Shown one piece after another: positions 24,185-38,770 of a DNA stretch of 64,000 bases; positions within the stretch are counted from its first letter, which is position 1, and each line of letters begins with the position of its first letter. Both the position numbers and the translations under genes were made by a program. Source of the stretch: Trichoplax sp. H2 (Eukaryota; Placozoa; Uniplacotomia; Trichoplacea); assembly GCA_003344405.1 (NCBI GenBank), contig NOWV01000178.1, positions 62,001 to 126,000 of the forward strand, read 5' to 3'. The notes below the pieces were generated by a model that was not told the DNA's origin, did not search any database, and saw only the letters and a list, made by a program, of their open reading frames with translations.

Positions 24185-25489
24185 TCCGTAGCTACTCATA
24201 AATATGCAATAATATAGTTCCTGATATTAATAATTCATAACTTATAGCATGGGCTGCACGTAAATAGGCAGTACGTATACTGTAGTCCCTGGTAATAGCC
24301 ATCTTATTAGCTATTAATTATTACTTAATTACATCGAACATGTACGGTATCACATGCAAATGATCTAATATAATATAATATTATAATAGCAAGTTAATTA
24401 AATTAATTAGCTGTCAAAATGCTTTATTTACTGTTAGTGTGTTTGGCTACGTCACTTGAGAAACAGCATGCAATGCAGTTCAACTGGCCTAACTGTTCGA
24501 GTGATTTATTAATCAATCATTCGTATGAAGCTTTAGTCCGTTTATACTGTAGAAGTACGCCTACGTGCAGTAGGTGTATATATCGGTGCGAGCATACAGT
24601 CATACAGTATACAAATTGACCTAAAATGAGTCGGGCTTTTTTCTATTATGTACATATATCAATTTCAGCAACTTCCTAAAATGAAGTTTTGCGATAGACG
24701 TATACAGAATGTCCACTGTGGACTGAACTTTTACGCAGGGCTGCGAAACACTCTCTCTCATTTAAAATGAATTCACTCCTCTCTTTTCGATTAGGAGAGA
24801 AATACTATATTTACTACAGTACTCTAGTGGATATCAAGGGTTATTACTACTATAGTCATTGCTATTGGAATATCAGAATATGAATACTACTTCGTTATCC
24901 GCCCCTTGTTGGCGATTTACAAGTTCGTACGTGCCCTATTTAGGAATTCTACTATATCACAATAGATGCAATATACATCCAGACGGACATTATAGCAAAT
25001 TGTCACCGTAGATGCGCTACTATAATTTCTCGCTCGTGATAATTAACATCAATGTACCGCTAATGTTCGTCCTTGAATATTATGTATGTGTAATGCTACA
25101 CCTGCTGCTCGCACTTTGCAGTACTTGATACCTTAATTTGCATTGAGAGTGCATTTATAGTCTTATACTGTAGCACAGACCTCTGCATATAACATAATCA
25201 TAGGCGACAATGTTATTATACTGTCAATTTTGAAAGTTTACTTAGCACTACTAGACACACGTATTCAATTAGCATGATTCCAACAATGTTAAATTAACTT
25301 TGTTTCTAGGTTTAGCCATTACTGTACATTCCGTCACTAGAGGTTAATGCTTCAGCATCATACCGTATTACTTAATATAGAATCACAAATAACTGCAATG
25401 CATTACGGATGATAGTAAACCTTAAAAAATACATTGCACTGTACCACATAGATTATACTGGTTATATCACAGTTCAGTAAAAGAACGAT

Positions 25490-25860
25490 TTTCAAAATTG
25501 TCAAGTAATAGCGTTGTTAACATCGATCATAGCTATAAATGCAGTACGAACATCTTTGGCAGGAAGCAGTGTTCCTGATTATGTCTTGGATTTGTAGCTC
25601 AGCGATAGTTGAATAGTTGCTTACTGTACTTTATAGTATACGAATATAGACAAAAGTAATTGTAATATGAGAGCAGACTTTACACGTACAATGTACGTTA
25701 TATTGGATAGTGTTGCACGTATTACTCTTGCATAAAGTGAAAATTTTTAAAATTGGCAAGCATCAGTCTTGTTAACATCAATAATGGCTAAACATGATGC
25801 ATGAACATCTCTAGTAGGAAGCGATGTTCCTGATCATGTCTTGGGTCTTTAGTACAGTAG
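25490..25860. repeat. Diverged direct duplication, offset ~256 bp
   Basis: The stretch at about 25495-25610 (TTGTTAACATCGATCATAG, then GAACATCT, AGGAAGC and GTTCCTGAT) recurs at about 25750-25855 with roughly three-quarters similarity by eye. Confidence 0.6.
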
Positions 25861-27440
25861 TACAGTAATTTTAGATATTGACCCAGGAAAGAACTTTGAT
25901 TATATTCAGCGCTGTAGTTTAATGGTGGACTTAGCACCCTGAATGAAGTCCAAGTATTATTTAAATACGCTTGCATTGAATTTATTACAAACTACTAAAT
26001 TATTACGATTTAATCACTCGTTTGTCAGTATATTGTTCCGACTGGAAATACAGCAACTGTATGTAGCCGATTACAAACTTACCAATATGCACATAATATG
26101 GAATAATAAAGCAGAAAAAGAAATTTTCGACTGCTCGATTAAACTTTACAATTGACATCAACACAACAAAGATCACATCTATCTCACATCATCACAAAAA
26201 CACTTACAAAAGAAAAAACAGATACAGCATAGCTACGCAAACTTTATTGGTACAAGGGCATCAAAATCTCACAAATAGTTCATTTCGCTATTCAACGATA
26301 TGCTGACACATATCGTTGCCAACAGTTGACCATATACATTGGTTACTTTAAAGTCATATATATCTGTTTTTGAATTAATTTAAAATAGATATTGATAGGT
26401 AATAACTCTAACGCTGGACCAATCAAATGTTGCACTTCAAAACCGATTGAAAGAAAAATACAATTAAGCTGCTTGATATGGCATAATAGTTCCAATCACA
26501 TTTCTTATCCCGTACTTACAGTAATGCAAATGCAATATTCATTTCTAAAGAATACATTATTGTACTAATATTGTAATTATAAATAAATACAAATAATATT
26601 ACCATTGACACACTACGAACATCAATCCAACAATTAATATACTACTGTATGATAGCACTATTAGAATCATCGATGCCCTATTTAGATGTAACAAAAGTCC
26701 AGTATATATTATAGATGATGCAAAACTAAATTACAGCATACTATACTTCGCATGTTGTAAATATTTTTTTTTTTTGCAAGAAATGATAAATATAAGCAAG
26801 AGTTTAATTCTAAATATGTCATGAACACCTAATACAGTGCTTTACGTACTCTAATCAGTACATTAAATCAGCTAATCTCAACGTCTTCCAAGTTGTTAAT
26901 TATTGCTTTTAATAGTTACCCTTATAGAGTAATTTAAACCGAAGCAATTGCGCTCTATTTGACAATTGCCCTGCTCAATATTGCTAAAACCAATTCAGTT
27001 CATGTCGACTATATATTTCGACAGTATCGTTTAAAATGGGTAAAAATAATTTGATCGATCAATCCTAACTGTTAGCGATAAGTACGGTATTGTAACTACT
27101 ACTACATATTCTACAAATACTAATAATAACAGCAAATACACAACGTCGTATACGTATAAATACGGATTGAGCGGTGTAAATCCTAATTATTGGTATCGTT
27201 ATCTTTTTAGCACTTGAAAGTAGTGTTGGGCGATAATTAGGAATCCGCAATAACGTACGTGGAAAAACGATCGTAGAAACTCACTTGATACAAATAGATA
27301 TCATCAGCAATCGATGACCTATAAAATAATATCGTTTTGTCACGTAAACATAACACAGTGGAATTAATTTACAAAAAAATCGGAAAATTCGATAAATAGT
27401 TATTGAACAACGTCAACTAATGGACTTCGACGCTTTTTTT

Positions 27441-30400
27441 TTAAAATCCTGGTATATGACAATACGATTCAAGAGAAGATAAAATTATGTACAAAAGCCA
27501 TAAGAATATAAAAAAGACTGCTGTTGCATACTTTGGTCCTCTTGGTCCTCCTAATTCACCACCGACAGATTTCGTCCTCCTTAACATTAAAACTGCGATA
27601 CAAACAATGGCTACAGCGCAAAATATGGTCACTGAGAAAGCCAATGAACCAGAAGGGACGTAAAATTTTTCACCTTTTATTGCATTAGCAACAGCAGCGA
27701 CGCACCAAGCGAGACCTAAGCCCAAGAATACATTAACAGAATTACTACCGGTCACATTACCGATGGAAGAATCGGCGTATTTGTCATTAACTGCTGCAGT
27801 TTTGCTGGCAAATGTATCTAGAATAACGGGTATACAACGTTTATTAGGTTAGTATGATAACACAATCACCTTCCTATCATGCTAGAGACATGCGAGAATT
27901 TTACCTGGTAGACTTGTACCAAGAGCAACAAAAGTTATGGCAGTTACACTATCTTTCAGGCCAACAGTACAACCGAAATGCGAAGCTAAATCGCCAATAA
28001 ATGTTGTTAAGATACCAATCATAATAATAGATACACAAAAGCAGGCCCATCCTCCCCAGATTTCCGTTGGTGGTACAAGAGCGAAAATTAATTTCCAAAA
28101 GATAGTTAAGTAATGCATGATGTAGTCAGTGCAAGTCGGTTTAGTCTCTTCATCATCATCATCATCGTCATTATCACCACCATTAACTGTCAAAGCAGCA
28201 CTAAAATCAATTATTCATCAATGGATAAAAAAATGATGTTAGTATTAGCAGTTACACGAGAATTCAATCATGCTAACATAGGTACGAGAGCGTTTCGAAT
28301 GGAAAATAATTCCGATAATTTAGAAGTAATTTATACCGAAATTGTTCGCGCCAAGTTGACGTCCCGATAGCCATAGCTAAATTAGCTTTTTTTAACAATT
28401 TATCAACCGTATTTTTAAACTCGTGACTTTCAATAATTGTAACTTCTGCTTCTTTATAGGGGCCCAATGATGGATTAACATCAATAGGTTGATTTCCGGT
28501 CGTTTTAGCGACGTGATTTCTTTCCTTTTCAATACGTTTCTTATCCTTAAAGTATGGTTCACCCAAAAGGACGTAGAAGATTTCATTCTTTTCATATTCT
28601 TCGTCATCAACGATATGCACCTCAATGGTTTTGCTAAAGATACATGTTAAAAATGTAATAGAGTCTAATTAATAAGCAAGTTGTACAATAACATCTAAAT
28701 CTTCCTGCCTTAGCTAATAGTTATAATTGTTGTCCAATACAGTAGTTATACAAATCAATTATAAACAAGTGATAGATTGATAGTTACTAGTAGTACTTAC
28801 GAAGTTTCATCGTTTTTAAATTCAAGTTCACCAACTGCATCTTCATAATCGTCGCCGCCTCCCTTAGCTGTTCCTTCCTTAGTATGATAAGGCACTCGAA
28901 TGGTACCACGTGCACCAGATTTACGCTCGACTGTAAGTGATAATGTTCCAGCGGTTTCAATAACTGAATATTTACTTTCAGAGAAAGAAAATACACCAGG
29001 ATGATCATCGTCTAAGATAACAACCGTTGCTGTTGATGGTGACTCTATTACACATTTTTGCTCATTATCTGTAGTGGAAACAAATTTGGCATTGCTCAAC
29101 AAAACATAAAAGTACTCATCTTCCTCGTAGATATCATCATCTATAATTGTAATTTTGATATCTTTACGACTCTCTCCAGCTTTAAAACGCAATGTGCCAT
29201 TAGTAGTTACATAATCTTCGCCGGAATTGGCTGTTCCATCTTGTGTTTTGTAATCAACAGTTAGAACGTTATTTAAGTTACCAGTTCGTTCAACAGTTAC
29301 ACCTACTGTACCACAGTTTTCTAAAACTGTGTACTTCTCTGGTGAGAAGTAGATCTGAGTAAGACTGCATTTCTCAATGTCTTCCGGATCTACATTTCCA
29401 TCAGGGTTAGCTGGAAGGCTCATTTTTCGCTGCTTGATTACATTTCCACTTCCAGTGAGTTTACGCGTGGCTTGAATGCGATAATAAGCACGTGATTTCG
29501 GTTGATATTTTAAAGCTTCATAACTAGCTAATTCTTCAATTTCTTTTGCAGTGGCATTGGGATGATTTTGCTTAATCTCTTTAACAATTTGCATAGCCTT
29601 TTTTCGACGCATTTCATCATTCTTTTCTGAATCTACATCATCGATGCTATCGACATCGTACATTGGGTTATTCTTACAGACAGAATTTAAACCTTCACTA
29701 TCGCGCTCTTCTTTAGGAGATCTCATAATAATAGAATCAGGTTCGACTATGACAGCGCGATTTTTTCCATCAGCACGATATTTTTTGCTTAATTTCTTAA
29801 ATGATAGGAGCTGACGATCAGCAACCCAAGCAATGGTAACTAATATCGGAAAGAAAAGTAAAGTAACGACAGCTTCCCAAATATCGATGACATCACGTGA
29901 TATCCCTTTCAATATCAACAGCAACCATAAATAAGCAAAGACTGAACATGATGCTGTAATAAAGAATACTGATAAGTGTTTAATTCGTCGAATTTCATCA
30001 TCTGGAATAGCTAATACACAAAGTGCAGTGATGATCAATAAATTAAAAGCCGCAGAACCAACGATGGTTGAGGGACCAAGGTCTCCAGGTTTAAAATTGT
30101 TACCACAAATTTCAATTATTGATAATAAAATTTCAGGAGCAGACGAACCCAATGCCATTAAAGTAAGATTGGAAACAGTTTCATTCCAGACACGAACGCT
30201 GATCCTTTTATACTCGCCGTTGCTCATTTTAACCTTGATAAAACGCTCTTTCGACGTTATAATTTCAATTGCAGACATAAAACGGTCAGATATTATAGAT
30301 ACTCCGATGAAGAAAAAAAATAAACTAAAAAAGTAGACGATAGTGCGACCAACTCTTTCGCCAGTACTTAATGGTAAAATATTTCCTTTAGAGTCCTTTG

Positions 30401-30617
30401 GATATGGCCAGTGAGGTAAAAATAAGCCATTTTTACATCGAGTTGTGGTATTGCATGCGATGAGCCTTTTTTCAGCATCAGATAGAGTAGGAGTAGAAGT
30501 TGAATTTATTGTGGAGACATCGCGTTCACTAATGATACTACTACCAAGTGTAGGATCGACTTTAAAGTTAAGCACGACGACGGCAATCACCCATAAAAGG
30601 GCACTAAATAATTGCAT
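27441..30617 (-). CDS. SLC8: Na+/Ca2+ exchanger, NCX/SLC8 family (complete, four exons)
   Basis: Plasma-membrane antiporter moving about three Na+ in for one Ca2+ out. Exons 28801-30617, 28337-28633, 27905-28200 and 27441-27817, all in phase, give 928 residues (mammalian NCX1 about 970). In order: signal peptide (1-25), first membrane segments, alpha-1 repeat with GSSAPE at 157-162, a basic XIP-like segment after TM5 (about 266-288), the cytosolic loop with Calx-beta domain 1 (about 420-540, ending in DDDHPG) and domain 2 (about 540-670), then the alpha-2 repeat with GTSLPDTFAS at about 798-807 and a C-terminal LLYI-rich membrane segment ending in HIPGF. The acidic Ca2+-binding clusters DDDIYEEDE and DDEEYEKNE are present. 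The first coding exon carries everything up to the middle of CBD2, as in vertebrate genes. Nothing is missing. Confidence 0.97.
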
Positions 30618-33169
30618 CTTTAGAGGCTGTAAGAGTACGTTGAAATGGTATTAGTTTAATGGATAGTACAAAAGAGAAAGAAAATACAATCATCAATAAT
30701 TTTAAACTTGAAAAAATGATACAAGTAAGCACATCAAGTTATCCTCGTCATTTTCGATACAATCAGTGACAAATACCTAAGATGATGCAATAATTGCTAA
30801 GCTGTCCTGGTTCTTGCGTATTTAACCTTAATCAAAGGAAAGAGATTAATAAATTACCGAGGTTATTATGATAAATCTATCCATACGAGCATCAAAAAGC
30901 TTGTGTGTTTTTATTCCTTCAAATAAATGATATCGCATCATAATTAGTTGATGTGTCGCATATAGCGTTTACTGTTTTATATTTATTTGATATGAAGTCT
31001 TGTTACAATCAATTCGATAAAGGAAATCGCAATTTTTTGGGGGAGTTGGTGCTAGTCTAGTTCATGCACGCTTTCATGATTAGATTAATAATTAATTGCA
31101 TAGCTGTAGTATTTTTAAATAAAAAGCATACATTATTATAAATGGCATCACAGATGATATTATAGTTAGCATTGTCATTAAGCCAGATGAGTACTATCAT
31201 GAGAAATGGAATGATGTTGATGCAGTGATGGGTAATGTACTAGTTGATAATTTTGGTCGGCCAATGCTCCTAAACCAGTCGGCAATGAAACTACTGCTAT
31301 TACAGCTGTACACCGTACAGTTTGTTAAGAAGAGGTTAGGATTCTCGGCAGTAAGTTAATTTGATAGCATGATTGAATTTTAAATTCCTATACAATACTG
31401 GCAGATTTCTAATCGTAATCAGGCCAAACGATTTTCGATTAAGAACAGGCTTACACTACTGGTACAATATTTCAGATGCGACTATCGTTGGTGATAATTT
31501 CGGCTACTTTAAAACTTTGCAACATTGACACTGCGGATTTTGCAAGAGATTCGGGTGCTATCGTAAAAGACAATCATTGTTTTGTTGAAAATGAATGCTA
31601 TAGCACCGTTCACGGGAGAAAAAGTACTGCAGTATTGTTGCTAGCGTCGTCGTTTATTGATTTTACAATACCAACGCTCTCTTTTACAGTAGTAAAGTAC
31701 ACGAAGGTTTACAATAACAGGCATTGCATAATGGATTGAAATCTCTTCTAAAACCCTGCTTTGTATCGTTTATTATGGTAGATAGAACAAGGCAATAAAT
31801 AATTTAGTGTCTATTTGTGGAGAATCTGGATTTGGCCTATATTAAATTGTCTTTTTTAGTCTAACTAAGGGTAGTATTCTTTATTCTATGGCCAATACTT
31901 TACGATAAAATGATATCGTGTATTTTCGGGGGTGAATTCGAACGTCAATATTAGATCAGTTGGTATAGAAGTACAGTACAGTATTGATTGCAACCATGAG
32001 AGAGAGAAACGTTATCTTCTTATTCATGATATTTATAATTAATGAATGCTTCTCAACGTTGCGGACACATTGGGATAAGAATTGAATCAAGCGAAAGGGA
32101 TAGCAGTTTGGATGTACAGTACTGTACAGTCGTATATCATTGACTGCAGCTGTCCATACAGTATTGTACACCTGATTACGGTCTGGTCTGAAATGGTTTC
32201 CAATTTTAACAGTGCAGTGTAAGCAAGCTAACATGGTAGAAGTTGCTGTGAGTTCAAGAAGTTCTATGCATACAGTAGTAATAATAATTCAACTAACATT
32301 GGTGAAAAGGTTTGAAAGGTTATCGAAAATAGCGAGGAGGACATACATCACTCCTGAGAGCGAACCTTGCATGATCTTGATTGAGAAAATCATAGCCTGA
32401 GGATGAATAGTAGTACTGGCGTTGTCGTGGAATAATGGATACAATGGCGTTCTGTTTTACCACAGGCTGTCCATTGCAGACGCTCCTTGCGATTGAATTC
32501 ATAATAAAAAAGCAAATTGAAAGCACCAAAGTCTCCTTGCATTGCTCATCTTATTGCCTACATAAATGTTATTTTACCACCCTCGTACATTATTCCATCG
32601 CTATCCAATATTGAAATCAGTCGAGTACGATCTCGTACCATTTGAAAGGATTGCTTGTCATGGGAACCATGGAGACAGAAAGGAAAAAGCTGGTGAGTTG
32701 TTTCTTCTATCTCTATGACGGGGGTACTATAGTACAGTACAGTACATCATCTTTCATTTCCTTTCACATACGTTGACAGGGACAAAATGGAAGGAAAACT
32801 AACGTGCAAATACAGTCGTTGAAACCCCTATTTTACGAAAATAACATGACTCCATGGTGAATTTGCCAATCTTCCAGCCTGGGCTTGTCTATGACGGACT
32901 ACCAAAGATATCTTGAATTAAACTCGGGAAGATAACCACTGTGGACACTGGCAGACTACAGTCGAGTCGAACATGAGATCCGACCATTGTACTGTAGCAT
33001 GAGTGACTCTGTACTGTACGTTACAGTACAAATATTAGCACAGTGCGATTGCGTAAACTGTTGTTGATGCACTGCGTCATCAGCAAGCTTTGACGGCATA
33101 CTGTACGACTGAAGCAGTACAGTGATAGCCGTTCATCCAGGACAGCACGAATAGTACGGTACTGTAGAG

Positions 33170-33202
33170 TAGAGTGTAGAGTACATGTTACTCTACACTC
33201 TA
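33170..33202. repeat. Perfect 14-bp inverted repeat, 5-bp loop
   Basis: Left arm TAGAGTGTAGAGTA (33170-33183), loop CATGT, right arm TACTCTACACTCTA (33189-33202). The arms pair without mismatch. Confidence 0.9.
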
Positions 33203-36200
33203 AGACTCTCCAGGTTTCCACTGGGCTTTTGCCAATAGTCTAACTTGTCCATAGTGTACGACTTGTTCATTTATCCCGTACCAGTAACACCCCTACTGTC
33301 ATGCCCTACAGTAACATTGGAATACTGTACACTGTAAAGTAGGTGGTTGCATCGAAGATGAAAACTGGGCCAGGACTGAAATTGAAAGGGACAAAGGCTC
33401 CCTAAAATGGTTCATTGGATACTCTACTGTTTAAAAATGATGCCGTGATACAATTCTGTATGATAATATGATGATGATATTCGACGATAGAATAGTATGG
33501 ATTTTATTCAATTGAAAAGTCCATCGGTAGAAAGAAATGGGGATTTTGGATGAGTAGGTGTCATGACGAAGATGGCATGCATGCCATTTCCAATTCATGA
33601 ATATCTGGGTAGGAAAAAATCCTACGTTGATTGCAGCCTAGCCAACTTCTACAATACTAGACGTTTGGTAGGTTGTGGAGTATGTGGCATAAGTCTGGCA
33701 TTAGACTAGGATTACAAATATAACATTGTATTTTATCCAACAGTATAGGCGTCTACTGTACAAAGCAGTCGTACACTAAACAACGCTGTCTATGAAAATA
33801 AATGCATCGAGAGATCCTTTACTAGGTGCGCGTTTTTTTCTTGAATGGGCTGTCAGCTGTTGGTATCTGAACATGGTGAACTTCCGTCGATTCCAATCTA
33901 TGTACACTGTAATGGATCGATAGTCATTGCTGTATAGACGAAGTTGTCGTCATAATTTCAATTATTCTACTAGCCAATTCATTGGAGACTGTTGTCGCGG
34001 TATAAAAAAAAAAAACATACGGTTGGCTATCGTACTTCATTAAGTGGTCATCGTTCAATGTCGTACTTAAATAAACTATAGCTTGATCTTATTATAATAA
34101 CATATATTATACATAATAGGAATTGACTCAGACGCTGTAGCATCGCTCTTCCATACAAACGCGTAGACAACCTTGGACGGCAAAAAAGTAACCCAATATA
34201 GGTGTACTTTCGTCATAGGTAGGTTGATCCAACCTCTTTCCATCATTCTATCATATTGCTGAACTGATGAATCGACGACGTATACTACGTATTGTACAGG
34301 CCTTCATTTACAGCTACCAAAAAATGTAGGCTGCACAAGAAAAAGCAACACTGTCCAATTTTGGGTAGGCATCCATTTCATCATTCCCTCATACTCATCC
34401 ATATTTGTAGGCACATTGTCAATCAGATTATCACATAAACGGTATCCAAATTAAAGCTTTGAATACGTCCTACATGGTATTTTAATCACTACAAGGCCAT
34501 ACCTTCCTTTGTCGTCTTTGATGTATCCGACTGGTTGAGTCCAAGCTTGGAAAGGCGGCTTACAAATGATAGCCGTATCTCCTATGGAGTGTAGAGTATA
34601 GTATACAGACGACGATCCAGTCGATAGGCTGTAGTTTGTAGACTATCTTCTATAAAAGATTCCAACAAAATTCAAGTGGAAAGACAATAATTTCAAGCTG
34701 GAATTCAATCTTTCTCTATCCAATAGACACGATGCGCCTAAGCTTCCAGTAATAATCAATCGATCTCCACCGGCAGCTTGGAAAAAATAAAATTCGACTT
34801 TGTTTTCCACTGCTACACTACAAGCTGTAATGTATACTTTAAGCACTGACACGATTGGCGTCGGCAATGGATACCGTACCGTTCCAGTAGTGGAATAAGA
34901 GTGGTGCGATCGTTGTACGACGTCAGATCGTAGCATACAATACTGTACTGTACAGTAAACAAGAGTTTGTATAGTCCATGCTACAGTACTGTGCACTGTA
35001 CGACCGTGGATTCAAAGTACTGTATACAGCGCGTCAGTTCTTGTACCACGTACTGTACTGTCAGCACACGGCGATAGAGAGAAAGAGTGTAGGAGAGAAT
35101 GTTCCCTGTGGTAGAGGATGAAACGCTTGCACTCGCCATACTAACGCCGTAGTTTAGCAGGCCTCCATCATACCTAATCCTAGTGGTAAAGTGGACATTG
35201 ATCGACTAGAAGCAATTGCTCATCAATTCAAAATAGAGTCATTAATTAATTTATTGTAGATTCAATTTGGCAGTTTGCAAAGGTAAAAAGGGACAAATAG
35301 ACACTACAGTAATCCACTCAAGTGCCAACCTTGAAATTGATTCTCTTCATAGTGAGCCATAATCCACTGGCAGAGGGTTAGTGAGTCACTGAGTGAGTGG
35401 GAGGCTCTATCACCATTACCACTACGGTCCTCCCCCCACCCCCCAGTCTTCAAAATAGTCGATTCGATTAACTTACAAAGATGCAATTATAATTTTGCAA
35501 TGACAGTCATCAACTATTTTTCCATCGTCAATTTACAATCTTTCATCCTATTTAGCAGTAATGGCTGACTGGTTTGATCCATCATGTTGCCTTGTATCCA
35601 AGACAGCCAACCAGTAAGCCACAGTCAACACAAAGTATAGCTAGGCAATTTTTTTTCTCTCTCCTTCGTTGTAGTTTTTACCGTCTGCTGGATAGACTAC
35701 ATGCGAGTACAAAGGCTTTATTCATGTCTATAGTCAAAAGGAGCCTGTTCTTTTGGTGCTCAATATGGCCACTAAAGTGCACTGCAATACTATATACTGT
35801 CCATTCAATTGAATGTACAGTGGACAGTAGAGCACTAATATCAGCCAGCAAAGTAATCGTACAACGCCGTCGAATTCATCTTACTTCTCAAAACAAATAT
35901 TATTCTATAGCAATAATCACTATGTACACAAAAATAACTCTTCATTCACAGACTTTAGGCTCTCCTTATAGCTGTAAACGACATTGTCAATGGTATATCG
36001 TTCAGTGTACAGTATCACGGTAACTCAATGTCTAGAACAGTTTGTTAGATCATTCTTTAGGGGGGGGGGCAACAATGGCTTGCTACCGAGTCAAAAATAA
36101 GCGAGTTAAGCGTAAGGACTCGTGTACTAAATAGTAGAGCAATGAAAGAGTATAGTATACCATGCTGTCCTTCAAAAATCGAGCATAGTATCCTATCCTA

Positions 36201-38209
36201 ATCATGAAAGAGTACTTTTTCATCCCTATACACAATGGGATAAAGTAGAAAAGTTTCATTTTCCCCCTAATTGATGCGTTAAAGTCCGATATCAACACAA
36301 TTTTCCTCATCCTATTTGCTAAGTAGCGGCAATGGATGGATAACTAACATATTGATCACGCTTTGGATGGTTACTATCTAGTTCATAACAGTAATAACGT
36401 AGTCAATTTAAAAAGCAAGAGTTGATACGGTAGTAATATTGGGGTTTCCATATTCGCATCCTGAGCTTGCAACAATACACACAAAAATGTTATCGATAAA
36501 AATAAAGCCCTAAAACAGATGCGGATATTGTAAAAATGGATTACGGTATCAGCGAATCAAATAAGTGAGAGAAACAATTCAATTATGTAATATCTTGCCA
36601 ATAGATGTTTAAATTATTTATCCACTAATTGTGTATTTAGCTACCGTACAGTGAGATTTAGCTACTGTTTGATTATTATTCTACGCCATAATGCTGTACA
36701 TGATGAGCGTTTTTTCCTTTTTTTTTTGAACCATGTTATGGTATAGCATCACGGATGAGAAAGCCATAGACAGCTTTGAAATTCCATAGAAGAAAAATAG
36801 ATTATAGTAGACACAAACAATAGTATAGACGGAAGGATAGGTTAAAGCCGACTTTATATACAGTATAGAACTGCATATAATAGTCTAGTAGCAATTGAAA
36901 AGTTAGCTATGGGTATATCGATAGGTGTATCTTCTATCATCGATTGTATAGTTATACATGCATACAGTATTGTAAACGGGACAATCTCAACGATCAAGAA
37001 AGCCAATAATAACAGACTATCCAGTTTTCTATCGTTTATTATTACCGTTAAAATGAATTATTTTTAGCATTATAATTGCTGGAATACACCTGGAATTTTA
37101 GGCTTGTGATTTGTAATAGATAATTTCAAATTTGGTTAATACCATTAATACTAAAATTATCCTTAACTTGATTGGGTAATAATGATAAAGATAACAGTAG
37201 CGCTTATTAGTAGTGGACCCAGGTTATAAAATGTCAATAAAGGATAGAAAAATGGAAACTTTTCATCGCTGACTTATCTCCTAAGAGTGTCCGATACCTA
37301 CAAAAGCAATCCCGTAATTCTAAATGTTTATTAGGATTCGTCATAATCAATTTTTCCTTAATCCTATTATCATGTCAATTAAAATCAAGAAAATAATAGC
37401 CAATGACTTAACTAGAAGAACAATTCGTATCAATGTTTAGATCCAATAGAATGTTTTAGAAATTATAAGAAAATTAAAATATAATATTTTACCCATATTA
37501 CACCTTACACCGTCTTAGAAGACATTGATCTACAGTACAACTGTAATGACCAAGAAATTAGAAATCGAAAGATTTTTTTCAATGAAATGAATTATTCCAA
37601 CAATATGTTTTGTAGATAATATAATCAGGAGTCTCGTTAAAAAAGAGAATCAAAATATTAATTGCCACTGCTTAGGCACTATGGAGTAACTTTGTCTAAA
37701 TACAAAATAAAAAAATGAGCTGATTTACATTATTTGCTTTACAGACTAATACCGTCTGTACTTAAAAAGTCGTCGAAATAGAAGGAGAAAATTTGAAAAA
37801 ATGATGGATAAATTGAACTTTTTTATCGCTATTAATATAAAAATAAAAATAGGCTATTTGACCAATAGGAGATAGATCGAGTATATACTTTTAATCCAAT
37901 ATAAACTATTGATGCAATTTATAAAATGATGCTTCCTTTCCTTCATTATTTGCCCTATTACTCCTAGACTGCTGAAAAAATTTTCACTTTGGGGAAGAGG
38001 GATGCACCAAATTTTTAGAAATTTTATTCATTTATGCAATTGTACATCTTATAACAAAGAGATTAAAGAAACCGAAATATCCTGTTATTAATGATTGACA
38101 TCTGCAGCATCAGCTAGCAATAAATGATAGACTGTTAGAGAAAGATATTTTCTTGGTCTATAAATCATTTCAATTGTTCTACGAAATATCCTACTGTTAT
38201 ACATTACGT

Positions 38210-38770
38210 CTAAATACAGTATACGCGTATATCTGCATAAGTTTAAATGGAAAAGCGATAATTGGTCAACAAAATACGATACCAAAACTTCCTACTATAA
38301 TTTCATTATGGAAATAAATGACGTAACTTAATACTACAGATACCAACTGTTCCTTGCCTAATAGAATCCATACCAGTGATAATTGAATCAAGTTTAGAGC
38401 ATGGACACTATATTCTACATTATTTTCCTCTTTTCCATTCACTTATAGTAGGCCCAATTGGTTGCATAATAGAATTAAATAACTATGGTAATATTCATCT
38501 TCTGAATAAGAATTTTGACTCAATTGTGGAAGTACATGGTAAAGTATATATCTGCATATTTTTAAATACAAAAGCGATAATCAGTCCACAAAATATGACA
38601 GTAGAATTTCCTTCTACAAATCTATTATGAAAAATAAGTAACGTGACTCTGTGCTATCGATACTAGTTTTTCTTGCCTGATAGAATCCATATCAGTGATA
38701 ATTAAATCAAGTAGAGCATTGACACTCCATTCTATATTATTTTCCATCACTTTCCATCCCTTTCCAATGG
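38210..38770. repeat. Diverged direct duplication, offset ~319 bp
   Basis: The block holding TATATCTGCATA, AAAAGCGATAAT, TAGAATCCATACCAGTGATA and ATTCTACATTATTTTCC occurs twice, with the TAGAATCC marker at about 38361 and 38680. Similarity by eye is about 75-80 percent. Neither copy looks coding. Confidence 0.75.

Larger units (their letters stand above)
23349..27440. other. Intergenic, 4.1 kb, no gene recognised
   Basis: AT-rich, with an unresolved poly-G gap at 24142-24184, a diverged direct duplication at about 25490-25860 and an A/T-run region near 26761. Open frames are all under 75 codons. One at 24419-24619 starts with a hydrophobic leader and is commented on separately. The first few hundred bases should contain the promoter of the minus-strand M1-like gene. 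Confidence 0.5.

Noticed and set aside
35574-36023. 149-codon plus frame
   Set aside because: Lies in repeat-rich gene-poor DNA; no domain, no plausible splice partners, composition like the surrounding non-coding sequence.
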